From assembly GCA_032433595.1 (NCBI GenBank), contig JASWJB010000093.1, positions 62,001 through 126,000 on the forward strand: a stretch of 64,000 nucleotides of DNA, written 5' to 3'. Below the pieces are notes generated by a model. The model worked only from the letters and a program-made list of their open reading frames with translations. It did not search any database and had not been told where the DNA came from. Origin of the DNA: Conoideocrella luteorostrata. Taxonomy: Eukaryota > Ascomycota > Sordariomycetes > Hypocreales > Clavicipitaceae. Each line of letters opens with the position of its first letter. The stretch's first letter is position 1. A program made the position numbers and the translations under genes. This document shows positions 48,382 to 58,577 of this stretch, one piece after another.

Positions 48382-48995
48382 GAACTAAAAGTATTCGCAG
48401 TTGATTCAAAAATTGGAGCCATAAGGAAATGTAAAGAGGACGCATTCACACGAGTGATTACCAAGCTGGGCTTGATCATGTCGCGCCTGCTCTTGTATAC
48501 CTCCACTATGAGAGCATCATCCACTGTGACATCAAACCGGCGAGCATCCTTTTCCTGTGACGTGACAGAGAATTTATGCTGAAAGTCTGCGATTTCGCCC
48601 ATATTTATGTACGACGTGGGAAGTCCTGTGTATATAGCATTGGATAGTGTCAGGGGAAGAAACGGACACCTGCAGCCGACCCCTAGTCATTGGTGGCTTT
48701 TCGATGTATGTGATTTCCGCCAAACACACACTTCAGAAGATGAATGACTCGTGAGCAGCTGTGCAATTCAATTCAAGGAGCGTCTCAACACAATCGGCTG
48801 CACTACTTTCACATCATGGTATACTTTGACCCTGACAAACGGCCAAGCGCGGAGCAACCTCTCATGTACTCTAACGTCGCCAACGATGAAGCAACGCTTT
48901 TGGCGCCAAAGCATTCTTCGCCTCCTAAAAATAACTGTGAAAGAAACTTTACCCCGGAAATTGATCAGACATCAGAGCGGCATATTGCATCGTGA
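48382..48995 (+). pseudogene. Serine/threonine protein kinase relic
   Basis: Three kinase landmarks survive in order on the + strand. The catalytic-loop region reads APALVYLHYESIIHCDIKPA followed by SILF (48482 onward; the usual form is HCDIKPANIL). The DFG region reads LKVCDFAHIYV, with Ala for Gly. Near the end comes YFDPDKRPSAEQPLMY, the subdomain-XI Arg motif, at about 48,821-48,868. A piece upstream (ELKVFAVDSKIGAIRKCKED) may be part of the small lobe. The landmarks lie in different frames, with stops between (for example TGA just after SILF), and the stretch between DFA and DPDKRP is shorter than a normal lobe allows. This gene is dead. The minus-strand open frame across it is only its shadow. 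Confidence 0.65.
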
Positions 48996-50049
48996 TAGAA
49001 GAGGAGGTCGATTTCAACAGACATTCAAAGCCGGCCCGGATCTGACGGCATGCCAGTAAGATTCCGTACGGGCCGATAAGAGGAAAAATTTAGTTGTTGT
49101 GCGGGATAGGAGATGTCAATCAGATTTTACGACGCCTGCCCTGCCCCGATGAATTCAGTAGAGTACTGGGTAGAACCATCGAGGATGACGTTCTTCGGAC
49201 AAAACAACTTTTATTGTGATTATTAGCTCATTGGTCTAGCTCTTGAGTCTATTGATACAAGTCCAAATCCTTTCCGGGGTCATCCTCATTCAATTTTGAT
49301 ACATACTTGATCATAGGTTCTCCCTTCAAGTCGAAGCCAAGTGGATTATTAGAAGGTAAATACAGTGTCTGTTCGTCGAGGCGTTTTGTATCCGTAAAGC
49401 TAACAACACCGACGCTCTCCAACGTACACACTCCGCACAAGGACTGTTCGGTCTCAAGCCGATGAACCTGTGGGGCCGCGTGGTTGGATATAATACAATA
49501 CTTACGGATGAAATACAAAAGTAAAAGTACGATGCAGAGCAACTTGTCTGCTACGCCATAGATCAGCAATATCATGTCATAATCCAGGACGGGCTGGAGG
49601 TCCCCTACTTAACCAGCAGTTTCTGAGACATCCATTTGTGGGTTCCCAATGATAACCCTAGCACGCTGCAGTACGATTTGCATAATCCAAATAAAGAAGC
49701 AGACAGAGCGAACCGCAATCTACTAAAGCTAAAGACCTTCACTGTGAGGAGTCTTTATCTTTACTTTCCGGGCTGTTGTTCTTCTATACGCAGCCAAGCA
49801 TCGCGAAACACCACGAAAGTACGCCCGCATATTTAGCGGACAGGCTTTAACCATGCCAACGACCAAATGGACGGGCTTGCGAACGTCGCCTGAGAATTAC
49901 GATTAGCCAGCTTGTATTCGATGCCCCCTTCCACGTTATTTTTTGAGCTTGGCGCTCTACTAATACAAGTTGGCTTTGTTGCAAACGAAGAGTCAATGCG
50001 AATGCAGGTATTATTTCTGTTCGTACACGTAAAGAATACGTATTAACAA
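48996..50049. other. Unassigned intergenic region
   Basis: About 1 kb with no supported gene. A minus-strand frame of 108 codons at 49249-49575 starts with a hydrophobic stretch (LLCIVLLLLYFIRKYCI) and continues in polar sequence; I could not place it in a family. Confidence 0.4.
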
Positions 50050-51866
50050 TCACCTAAGCTTAAAGTATCCTGGCTGTAGCTTCTGCCACACCTTAGTAGG
50101 ATCATACTTGGCTTGGATGGCCTTCAACTTGGCCAAATTTGCCTTTCCATAGCTGCCAAATACATCCTGCTGTGCGGAAGCGTAGTTTTGGTACAAAAAG
50201 GGGTGGTCTAGACCCCTGGCCTTGGCAGCAGAACTGAAACGGTTGACCATGTTCTGAGCGCCAGCTAGAATGCGCTTGTCATCAGCCACATTTAACCACG
50301 ACACATCAACGTTGATCACTATACGGATGTAAGCAACACGGAGTCGAGAAGCGAAAATTGAATCAAGTCATGAAAACTAACAATTTAGGGGGCCTTGGCC
50401 ATCAAGCCCAAGGGGGTTGCCTCCATTCTTGGAAAAGTGCTTGGTCATATCGGTGCTGATGGGCTGGAAGATGATAGAAGGTAAGATTCCCGGCGCGTCT
50501 TTGATCTTTTCCACTTCGTCCTTGTAGATGGCAACCAATTCTGACATCAAGGTGGCGTCATTGCCAACTGTGAGAGTCCAATAGGTTTTTCTGCGAAAAC
50601 AGCGGGTCAGCCCTAAAATTTATACAAGTCATATTCAGGGTCATGAAGCATACCGAAAACCACTGGGGTTGGTATTGTTGAACTCGAGAGTAAGGCCGGC
50701 GAGATCGGTCACGCGGAGAGTGTTGGTTACGTGACCAGGGATCGATGTGAAATTCTTCAGGATGGAAGGATTTGGAGTCGGCCTGCCGTACTGGAGATCC
50801 GACGCGATGATGTAAGCTCCTTGAGACTGGGCATACGCATACGCAATGATGACTTGTGCATAGGGATCTTTGGGCGAGTTGATTGCCAGATGATAAAAGG
50901 CATTGGTAATCGCTGTCGACGTCTCCTCTGTTAGGAGGAATATCTGCGCACCAGCCCAGAGATCACCCTGAGGATATGTCGCAACATCAAACCGAGTCAC
51001 AATGCCGAAGTTGTTTCCACCACCGCGAAGTGCCCAATACAGATCAGACTGCGGCGACTTGTAACTGACTTTACGAATACTGCCATCAGCAAACACGACC
51101 TACTTCAAATGTCAGCAATGCGCAAACTTTGCGTCTTAATTCTGGATATACACGTACTTCAAAGGAATTGACATTGTCACATGCCCAGCCACGTCGGTTG
51201 GAAAAGAACGAAATGCCTCCGCCGAGTGTCAAACCGCCCACACCAATAGCAGAGACTCTACCGCCGACAACAGTCAAACCCATTGGCTGGAGCTTGGTGT
51301 AGACATCGTACCACACATTTCCAGCGCCGACTGATGTTTGCTTACGGTCCGCAGAGACGGTAATCTCGTTTAGGTTTCTCAAGTCGATTGTGAGGCCACC
51401 CTCGATGTTGGAAGCACCAGCGAAAGCGGCATGGCCGCCACTTTTAACTGCAAACTTGCAATGAGTGACACGAGATGTTAGTACAGCGAGAGACACGTCA
51501 ACAGCTGACTCTGGCGTAAATCGGCAGGCAGGGCACGTATGCGCCTGTTGTTGCGACCAGTATCTTGACTCTTCAAATTTGTAGATGGGACTATCAGGAT
51601 AAGACAATCGTCCCGGCCTAGTAAAAGCTAAGAAACCGCACTGAATGTGAGGTTAATGACATGCATGTCTACGGTAAGTGCAAGGGACATAAGACGTAGT
51701 GACCTACAGCAATTATACAACCAAACTGGGGCGCTGGTCTGGCAACGTGGGTGCCATTGTGGTCTAAATATGACGAGATTTGCGCTTCAACGTCATCTAA
51801 GGTCAAATTCGCGAGCGTGTCACCCACATGTGCCAGGAGCAAAGCCGAGAGACTGAGCAATCGCAT
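50050..51866 (-). CDS. Secreted FAD-linked oxidoreductase (BBE/PCMH type)
   Basis: This is a berberine-bridge-enzyme-like oxidase with a PCMH FAD-binding fold. Such enzymes oxidise sugars, alcohols or secondary-metabolite intermediates using O2. Five minus-strand exons read in phase: 51866-51708, 51640-51158, 51099-50654, 50590-50382 and 50318-50050; introns are 67, 58, 63 and 63 nt. The protein is 521 aa, a normal length. Residues 1-19 form a signal peptide (MRLLSLSALLLAHVGDTLA). H123 in KSGGHAAFAG is the likely covalent FAD attachment. The second, cysteinyl site of plant BBEs is absent (VSAIGVGGLTLGGG), so attachment is probably single. GWACDNVNSFEV, WALRGGGNNFGIVTRF and the C-terminal BBE segment (YQNYASAQQD; AKYDPTKVW) complete the fold. 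The substrate cannot be deduced. The gene appears intact among pseudogenes. Confidence 0.92.
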
Positions 51867-53793
51867 TTTTGGTGCGCCGTTGTGACTGAATAAGCCGTAG
51901 GCTGGAGATGCAGGTACTGCGCAGTCTCACGGCATCCAGTCAATCTGGAGGATTGGGGGGGGGGGGGGGGGCGAGAGGGGACCAGCTGCAACAATCGGCT
52001 CCTCAACTCCTTCAATGCAGCCGAGGATGGGACGTGGTAGAACGTATGCAGCGGTAACGAACTAATGGATGCATCAATTGGATTTTGAAAGAATCTGTCT
52101 GGCTGCCAGCCATTTTATTCAACTAAGGAAGAAATTAAACAGCGGCCACTGCATTGTGCAATTTGCCTCCCGGGCAAATTCAAGGCCATCGGCCTGACTT
52201 CTGTGCAATACGCCATGTAGGTGCTCGCAGTTGACTTCCTTTGCTGGCTTGACGCGCGGATTTCGCGGAGCCGTTGACATTTTGCGGCGGAGAAGGTTTC
52301 CATGCTTGGCCTGGCGAGTAGGTGTGGAAATGGCGTGGGAGTTGGCGTGGGAGTTGGCGTGGGAGTTGGCGTGGGAGTTGGCGTGGGAGTTGGCGTGGGA
52401 GTTGGCGTGGGAGTTGGCGTGGGATAGAGCGGAGTTTGGCTTGGATTAGCGGGTCGAGACATCGGGGCCCACTGCGCAGCTGCCCTGAATGTCTCCTTGG
52501 GAGCTGGGACAGTGGCAGAGTGGAGAGGTTTTCCGTAGTGAGTGGGTCGCTGTCAGCAGCGGCCCGGGTGCCCGCCGAGTGCCCGCCCAGGCGGGCGAAA
52601 AATTACACCGACCCACCCATCCATCCACGCGCGGGCATCGTCAGCTTCCATTATCTGATATTTTGTCAATTTCAACTGTCGAAAGGAGCAGATTACACAG
52701 AGTCTGGCAAGTCTGGGGGCCTTAATCAGCTTAAGCCACTGCACTCCCAGCGCTAACATACAGTGGCACGTTAGCTAAGGTCCGCAAACGGTGCCAAAAC
52801 TCACAACGTGCAAAATGCCCGCACATCCGATTTTGCGATTTTGGGGAAATCGCACATTTGCCATCCGACGAATTGAACGAATTTACATTTCCTCGACCGC
52901 GAAAAGACACTCCAACTGACGTCCCTACGTAGTTGAGTCCAAATGGCGGACCAAAGTTCACTTGGCTGACGTTCATGCTGACACCTGTCCCCAGCACTTG
53001 CGCAACCCGACGCCACCATGCAACTAGAACCGGCTCACATCAATCCTTCTCGCCTGGATAAATGCTGTCAATTTCCTCATCGGGGATGCACGTTAGTTAC
53101 TCCGTAGTCCTGGGTGGCTTTCGAGGCAGTAGGCAATCTGCCAGGAACTAAATTAAACATGCCTAAACAGCTTTTGCCTTCTGCTGCCCACATCTATTGA
53201 TACTCTTATGGAGTCGCTCCGGGAAGTTTTGTCTCCCAGAGTCTTGGTACAACCTCGTCGACATGCTTACATGCTTGTACGCTGCATGCACATGGCCAAA
53301 GCCATACCATCCAGGATGCCATTCCCCCACTCAGCTGCGGCTTATTTCATGTTGCAGGTCAACTAGCTGGATTCCAAGATCGCTAGCTCGCTAGTCAGCA
53401 CCAAGGCATAAAGCCTGGTATTGTAACCTATATCCAGAAAAGGACAATCCAGCCATCCATTGGGCATTTCAGTCGATCCCTTTCGGCCGTCGTCCGTGTC
53501 GCTTATCTTGGATTGGATCACTCTGCCGGGTAACTGCGTCGCTTCTTGTATGTAGCTGTGGAAGTGTATCTTCAGGTGCCCAATGTGTCCTCAGTACAGG
53601 CCATTCCTTGCGTAGGTGCGAATGCCTCCAGTGCGACTTGAACTTGTTCATTACCCACGTTTATCCTGCCCTCAACATTTCGAGTCCGCCATACATGATG
53701 AATGTGTTGGATGTAGAAATTTGAAATCGTGCAAACGGAGCCCATCCATCGTAGTGCGTTGGCGCCTGATCTCCCCTCGCACAGACTTGGGCT
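51867..53793. other. Divergent intergenic region with repeats
   Basis: About 1.9 kb between the starts of the FAD oxidase (-) and the 7TM gene (+). It contains a 17-base G run (51955-51971), a 12-bp minisatellite (listed separately), and a TACTCCGTA word at 53099-53107. No frame looks like a gene; the Pro-Thr frame over the minisatellite is a repeat artefact. Confidence 0.55.
52332..52427. repeat. 12-bp minisatellite GGCGTGGGAGTT, seven perfect copies plus a partial
   Basis: Seven identical units from 52332 to 52415 are followed by a partial copy ending near 52424. The unit is a multiple of three, so the complementary strand translates as a Pro-Thr repeat. Perfect identity between copies suggests recent expansion by slippage or unequal exchange. 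Confidence 0.95.
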
Positions 53794-55088
53794 ATGGTAT
53801 CGCAAGACCTCTCCCGAAGCGCAGACGAGGTGAATCAAACAGTTTGGGATTCAATTAAACCTGCGGTTGCTAATCACTATTTGACCCGTCGCAGCGTGGC
53901 CTCATCGCATCACTATGTGTTGGCATCGTCTTCGTCATCATGCGCACCGGCGCCCGCTGGTTCAAAATTCGTACATTCCCGATCCAGGCTGAAGACCTTT
54001 TCATGTATCTCGCCTTGGCGTCGTTTGCTATTACGTGCGCCCTCTATTATGCTACAATAAACACCTTTTTCAACATCTTGGCTATCATGGCGGGACAAAT
54101 GCAGCCATATGCAAGCCTGCAAGACGACTTACGACTTATGCTCTACAAGTTTTTTACCGTTCAGTTCTTCTTCTGGCTGACATTATGGGCTGTAAAATGG
54201 AGTTTGCTTTTCATGTTTAAGAGAATCACCGAGGGCTTATATCTGTACAACAGAATATGGTGGGGGGTGTTCGTTTTCTCCGTATTGGTATTCATTGGGT
54301 GTTGCATCAGTAACTTTACCAGCTGCTCCTCTATGCATGCATGGTTTACGGCTGGGGAGTGCACGACTGCTCGAGATGCAAGAGCGAAGAGTATCAGTCT
54401 GTGGTTCAGTCTCGCCGCAGACCTGACGACTGATGTTCTAAGTGAGTCTACCAACTCATCCGCAGCCTACAGTAGCATATATGTCGTATCCTAATTTTGC
54501 GACAGTCATGGTGGTGCCTATCCGCGTCCTCTGGCAGCTGAGGATCTCTCTTGTCGAAAAGATCAGTATTGGTCTCGTTTTTACGGTCGGTTTGCTCACA
54601 ATGGTGACTGCCATTATTCGAAGCGTGTCGCTAGAGTCGAGCACAGATGGAGGCCAAGTCAGCACGACTTGGCTAATGCTGGTACGTGTGGACACCTTAG
54701 CATTCCTCGCGTCTTCCACTTGTACATGCACGTCTTGGATCAAATAGTGAGCTAATATTGTTGTCTGTCGCAGTGGGCCGGTATTGAAGGAGCGGTAGCA
54801 ATCATCGTTGGCTGTCTTCCATCATTCGCCGTGTTCATACGCGGTCATGTCACAGCCTCAAAAGCGCAATACGACGGTAGTTCGAATTCGAACCAGAATC
54901 CCTCTGGACACAACTCAACACCACAGTTGCACGAGCGCATGAATAGCAGAGACTTTCAAATATGGCGATTTCGCGACACGGCCAGTGACAAGAGTTTAGT
55001 CAACGGCGGCACCAGTCCGAATGGGCAGACTACAAGCGTGCGAAGAGGTGGCGAAACGGAGTATGAATTGCACGCCATGCGAGTATGA
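53794..55088 (+). CDS. Fungal rhodopsin-fold (Pth11-like) seven-transmembrane protein
   Basis: This is an integral membrane protein of the fungal rhodopsin/DUF family. Members are often called Pth11-like and are thought to sense surface or chemical cues; many sit next to secondary-metabolism genes. Four exons read in phase: 53794-53829, 53895-54441, 54506-54681 and 54774-55088. Introns are 65, 64 and 92 nt, each with a CTAAY branch. The protein is 357 aa. TM1 is RGLIASLCVGIVFVIMRTGA, right after a 12-residue N-terminus, and six more hydrophobic segments follow. The loop before TM3 has DDLRLMLYKFFTVQFFFWL, the family's typical position for a helix start. Cys residues in FTSCSSMHAWF and GECTTARDA fit the conserved outer-loop disulphide. 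The tail is polar and probably cytosolic. No CFEM domain is present. Confidence 0.87.
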
Positions 55089-55335
55089 ACTAGGGCTTGA
55101 CGGGGTTTTTTTTTTTTTTGGGACAGACAATTTGCCGGAGTTAGCGATTGTATTTGTTAGCAAGATTTTGTCATCAATATACCCCTGGGCTGTTATATAA
55201 AGCAAGATCCTGCATCAGCGCTTCATAATATCTCGAACTGCGGCCGCCTCACAGTGTGGGCACACGGCAGAGATAAGAGATTTTATGTGGGTATATATAT
55301 TTAAATTTCTCACCTCCTTTCAACGCAGCAGTAAA
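55089..55335. other. Short spacer before the tRNA gene
   Basis: A spacer with a T run at 55108-55119 soon after the 7TM stop. It is AT rich near 55,290-55,310, as is common just upstream of tRNA genes. No gene seen. Confidence 0.5.
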
Positions 55336-55407
55336 AGCAATTTGGCGCAGTGGAAGCGCGCCGGGCTCATAACCCGGAGGCCGCACGATCGAAACGTGCA
55401 ATTGCTA
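55336..55407 (+). tRNA. Initiator tRNA-Met (anticodon CAT)
   Basis: A complete 72-nt cloverleaf without intron. The acceptor stem pairs AGCAATT (55336-55342) with AATTGCT (55400-55406), with discriminator A. The D arm is GCGC-AGTGGAA-GCGC. The anticodon stem-loop is CCGGG-CTCATAA-CCCGG with anticodon CAT. The T arm is GCACG-ATCGAAA-CGTGC. Three features mark it as the eukaryotic initiator rather than elongator: the A1:U72 pair, the run of three G:C pairs next to the anticodon loop, and A instead of T at position 54 (ATCGAAA). A seven-T terminator follows at 55409-55415. All stems are perfectly paired, so it should be functional. Confidence 0.97.
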
Positions 55408-55408
55408 C

Positions 55409-55415
55409 TTTTTTT
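55409..55415 (+). terminator. RNA polymerase III T-run terminator of the tRNA
   Basis: Seven consecutive T residues begin two bases after the tRNA 3' end, a standard Pol III terminator. Confidence 0.9.
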
Positions 55416-56647
55416 GCACTTTTCAAGTATGTCCTTTGGCTTCCACCCACAGCCCAAAATTCAGGTCTTTCGCTTAAATTTTTTTTTTTCTTTTTTTTGT
55501 CGTGGCAAGCCGGGTAGCATCAGTCGCATACCACTAAATTTCGCCCCAGGGAGCAGCTTTACACAAAATTTGACAGCATTGAGATACACATTCATACATG
55601 TAAATAGGTTGACGTCCCTGTAATGCAACAACTCACTCCTAATTAAACGACATCCTAAGTTATGCAATAACTTAATCCCACCCTGAACATTGCCGAAGAT
55701 ACATTCGCGACTATAAACATCAATTGTCCCGTTAACCGTAGAAGCCGGACAATTGATGCGGTGAGGCTGTCCCAATGCAGCATCCATACTACCCTATGCT
55801 ACAAAGGTGAGAACACTACGACATAATATCTGGAACCCTTCCCAGCCTACCGGCTCCCAGTCGACAAACCCTTGGAGATCTAGCCCGTTATCTGTCGTGG
55901 AATCCAAAGGAGTATCTGGAACCGAGCCCAGTTCTTCAGTAATTGCTACAGGCTGTCCATTGCTAGCTTAAGTATCACAAGGGGCAAAATCAGTAACAAA
56001 CCTGATGGGAGCGGTTTCCGGTAGCGTTGAGGCTGTGGATTCTCCCGTGTTAAAAATAAAATGTTGTAAAAAGTATGGCCGATACGGACGCACTCAATTG
56101 CAATAGCACGGCGAATTATATAAACAAGAAAGAACCACCGTCAGATGTGGTTCAAGTCTCGAATTCCACGTATGGATTTGACATGAAGGCTGCACGAAGA
56201 ACAAGCTGCAAAGACCTGACAGACACTTTGAACCAGATTTAAACGTTCAAGAATGACCCGACGGATGGGCATGCTCAACTTTCGGCATACAATTTTGGAA
56301 GAGCCAATTTCCGAGTTTGTCTCCATTCCGTATCCGACTCAGGGTTGACGAGGCAACTCAGCAGACTCGCAGTTCACATTATACACAGGTCGAATTGTTT
56401 GTAGTCAGATTATTTGTTATGGAATTTTGTTCTTAATCTCTACACACAGGCATAGTCACACTCCTATCACACTCCCTCTCGTTTTGCGTAGCAAATGGTT
56501 GCTCATAAGTTTTCCCATTCTTCTCTTAGTTGCTTTGCTTCTACCATTAATTTGATCGTCCGTCCCACGAGTTGTTGTTTCCCGTTGCGAATTACCGATA
56601 CTTGTCAGCGTTTCATTCGGCTTCCCTACACTGCATTGAAACCATCG
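55416..56647. other. Unassigned region, possible decayed gene on minus strand
   Basis: Between the tRNA and the amidase relic. Minus-strand frames from about 56,040 down to 55,460 read as protein-like pieces (for example LGSVPDTPLDSTTDNGLDLQ and MDAALGQPHRINCPASTVNG) broken by stops at several points. The style recalls the middle of a fungal zinc-cluster regulator, but no Zn2Cys6 motif can be found upstream, so I leave it unnamed. T runs lie at about 55,479-55,498. Confidence 0.35.
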
Positions 56648-57898
56648 ATGGCCGGTGGTATGTTTGTACCAACGAAATGGTGGTTGCCAACGGCCACCGA
56701 GGTTCTGGGTTTGACCAAAACGGACTTATTCACTGTCGAGGATTATGCGAATGCACTATTGAGCCGTATCAAGTCGAGAGACAGCGTGGTAAAAGCATAG
56801 CAACACCTAGGTGTGCAGCTATCCCTGTCATATGCAAAGTAAACTTTTCTAGTTTTGTATCAGATCCAGACCTCGTGTTGAGCCAGGCCGGTGCTCTAGA
56901 CCAGCTTCCGCGTGACCAGAGTGATCGGCTTCATGGGGTAGCCATCGCTATCAAGGACATAATGAACACCAGAGGTGAGCTTAGCTATCTTGGTGGACGC
57001 GAAGTTGCTAACTCTATCAAGACACGCCGACAGACTATGGTTCTTCCTTGTACAATGACAATAGGCTAAATGCCGATGCGTCAATTGTTGAGATACTTAC
57101 TGTTGTGGATACTTTTCTCGTAGTATAGAAGACCTAAAGCTCATTACGGACGTTCTTAGTGTCTCGGCGAAGGAATCTATCAGACAGATAGCAATGAAAG
57201 AGGCTGAAGTGGGCTTTGTGAAGTCACCGTTTTGGCCATTCGCCTAGTCAGGCACCATCACTGCCATGCGGAAGGCTTCAGAGATTCTCCGCGACCACGG
57301 GTCACGGTCGAGGATGTCGAATTCCCGGATGGATTCAATGATACCAGAGCATCGATTACGATGTTTACGGTAATATCTCTAACAGATGGGGGGGGGGGGG
57401 GTGTCATTCTACAATGACTATCTCATGGACATTACGAGGACAAAACTGGACCCCGGCACCCGCACATTCGTTGACGATGCCCTTAAATTCTCACAGGATG
57501 ACGTACGACAGGCCTTTGACCACTATGCAGCCCTTCGCCTTGTGTTCGATAACCTTTCTACGACGTATTCCGCTCTTATAACTCCAAGCGCACCCAATAA
57601 GCACCCTAGGGACTCGATGATATGGACAGTTCTATTTTCAACTCCGTGTGGACGGTGAGAAGTCTTTAACTCTCCAGTATTGCTGTTGACTAACTTGTTC
57701 TATCTAAGCAGCGCACCTGCCAGTAATCGACGTGCCCGCTTTCGCAGGACCTAACGGCATGCCCGTCGGCCTATCTCTCATATCCCACCGGTATGATGAT
57801 CAACATCTTCTGAGGTCCTCAGTGAGCCGCTTGTGAGTAAGGGGGGCTGGCAGGAGAAATTGGCATGTCTTGGGGATGATTTTACATCTGAAGCTTGA
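56648..57898 (+). pseudogene. Amidase-signature enzyme pseudogene
   Basis: Amidase-signature hydrolases use a Ser-cisSer-Lys triad. The relic starts at ATG 56648 (MAGGMFVPTKWWLPTATEVL) and keeps DRLHGVAIAIKDIMNT with the catalytic Lys. Two ancestral introns can still be read, about 56,810-56,860 and 56,973-57,032. A TAG interrupts VVKA-QHL where related sequences would have Trp. After NADASIVEIL the frame jumps to SIEDLKLITDVLSVSAKESI, so the middle with the Gly/Ser-rich nucleophile region is lost. Another TAG follows KSPFWPFA, and a 14-base G run (57388-57401) shifts the frame before SFYNDYLMDITRTKLDPGTR. Late pieces include VIDVPAFAGPNGMPVGLSL and KGGWQEKLACLGDDF up to TGA at 57896-57898. 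It cannot encode an active enzyme. Confidence 0.85.
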
Positions 57899-58577
57899 GC
57901 ACAGGTAGATGTTGTGCCGTGCTTTTCTTTGCGTATATTGATGATTATTGTGCTGTACTATGTGTCCTGTTCATTTCATCGCGCAGCCCCACGGCAACAT
58001 TGTTACGAAGCTGTTCAACATGGCTCTTCATCTGCAACCTGTTCCGTAATAATGCAACATGGACACAATCGAACGGTCTACCTTGGCAGACTTGGCACGA
58101 TTCAAGTTAAATTATTGCGAAGACAGTTGTTATCACAGCATCGCTGACAATCTATCAGCAGTTTCTCATATATATCTAGCAAGTCTGTGAAAGTGGCTCG
58201 GTTCGTTTTTGTGTGGCCAGCTCATTTGTGGATCGCGTTTATGAAATCAAAGTCGGCGTGTGCTTGCTACCTGAACTGCGGAACGAGCCTTCAAGCACTA
58301 GCCCGTCCGTTAGTTGGTTAGTTGGTTAGTTAGTTTTGCAGTACGATTAGTCGCTCATATATTGCGGCCTCCATCGCATATCTCGGCAAGGTGGGTGCGA
58401 TGTGATTGTCACGTACTTGAAGCCTTCATACTCCGCACTCCGCCCGACTCCACACTCACATACACGGCTGTGCATGGAGTATGTGAATCCAACATTACTG
58501 ATGAAGCAAAAGTGGACGTAGTATATCCATCACCGAATCAATCTCCTTAAATTTCATCCCCTCATCCATGACCCACC
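57899..58577. other. Intergenic region and Nudix gene leader
   Basis: About 680 bases, no supported gene. A TTAGTTGG direct repeat lies at about 58,311-58,336. Some coding-like scraps at 57,900-58,140 are in no consistent frame. Confidence 0.5.

Noticed and set aside
48351..48602. Minus-strand frame MGEIADFQHKFSVTSQEKDA
   Set aside because: It is the antisense of the kinase relic's HCDIKPA and DFA segments on the + strand, so it is a shadow.
49249..49575. Minus-strand frame with hydrophobic start, considered as a P-type ATPase fragment because of VGVVSFTDTKRL
   Set aside because: The segment lacks the DKTGT phosphorylation motif and its flanks do not fit any P-type ATPase.
52115..52462. Open frame with a long Pro-Thr repeat on the minus strand
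   Set aside because: It is produced by the 12-bp minisatellite; the flanks have no protein character.
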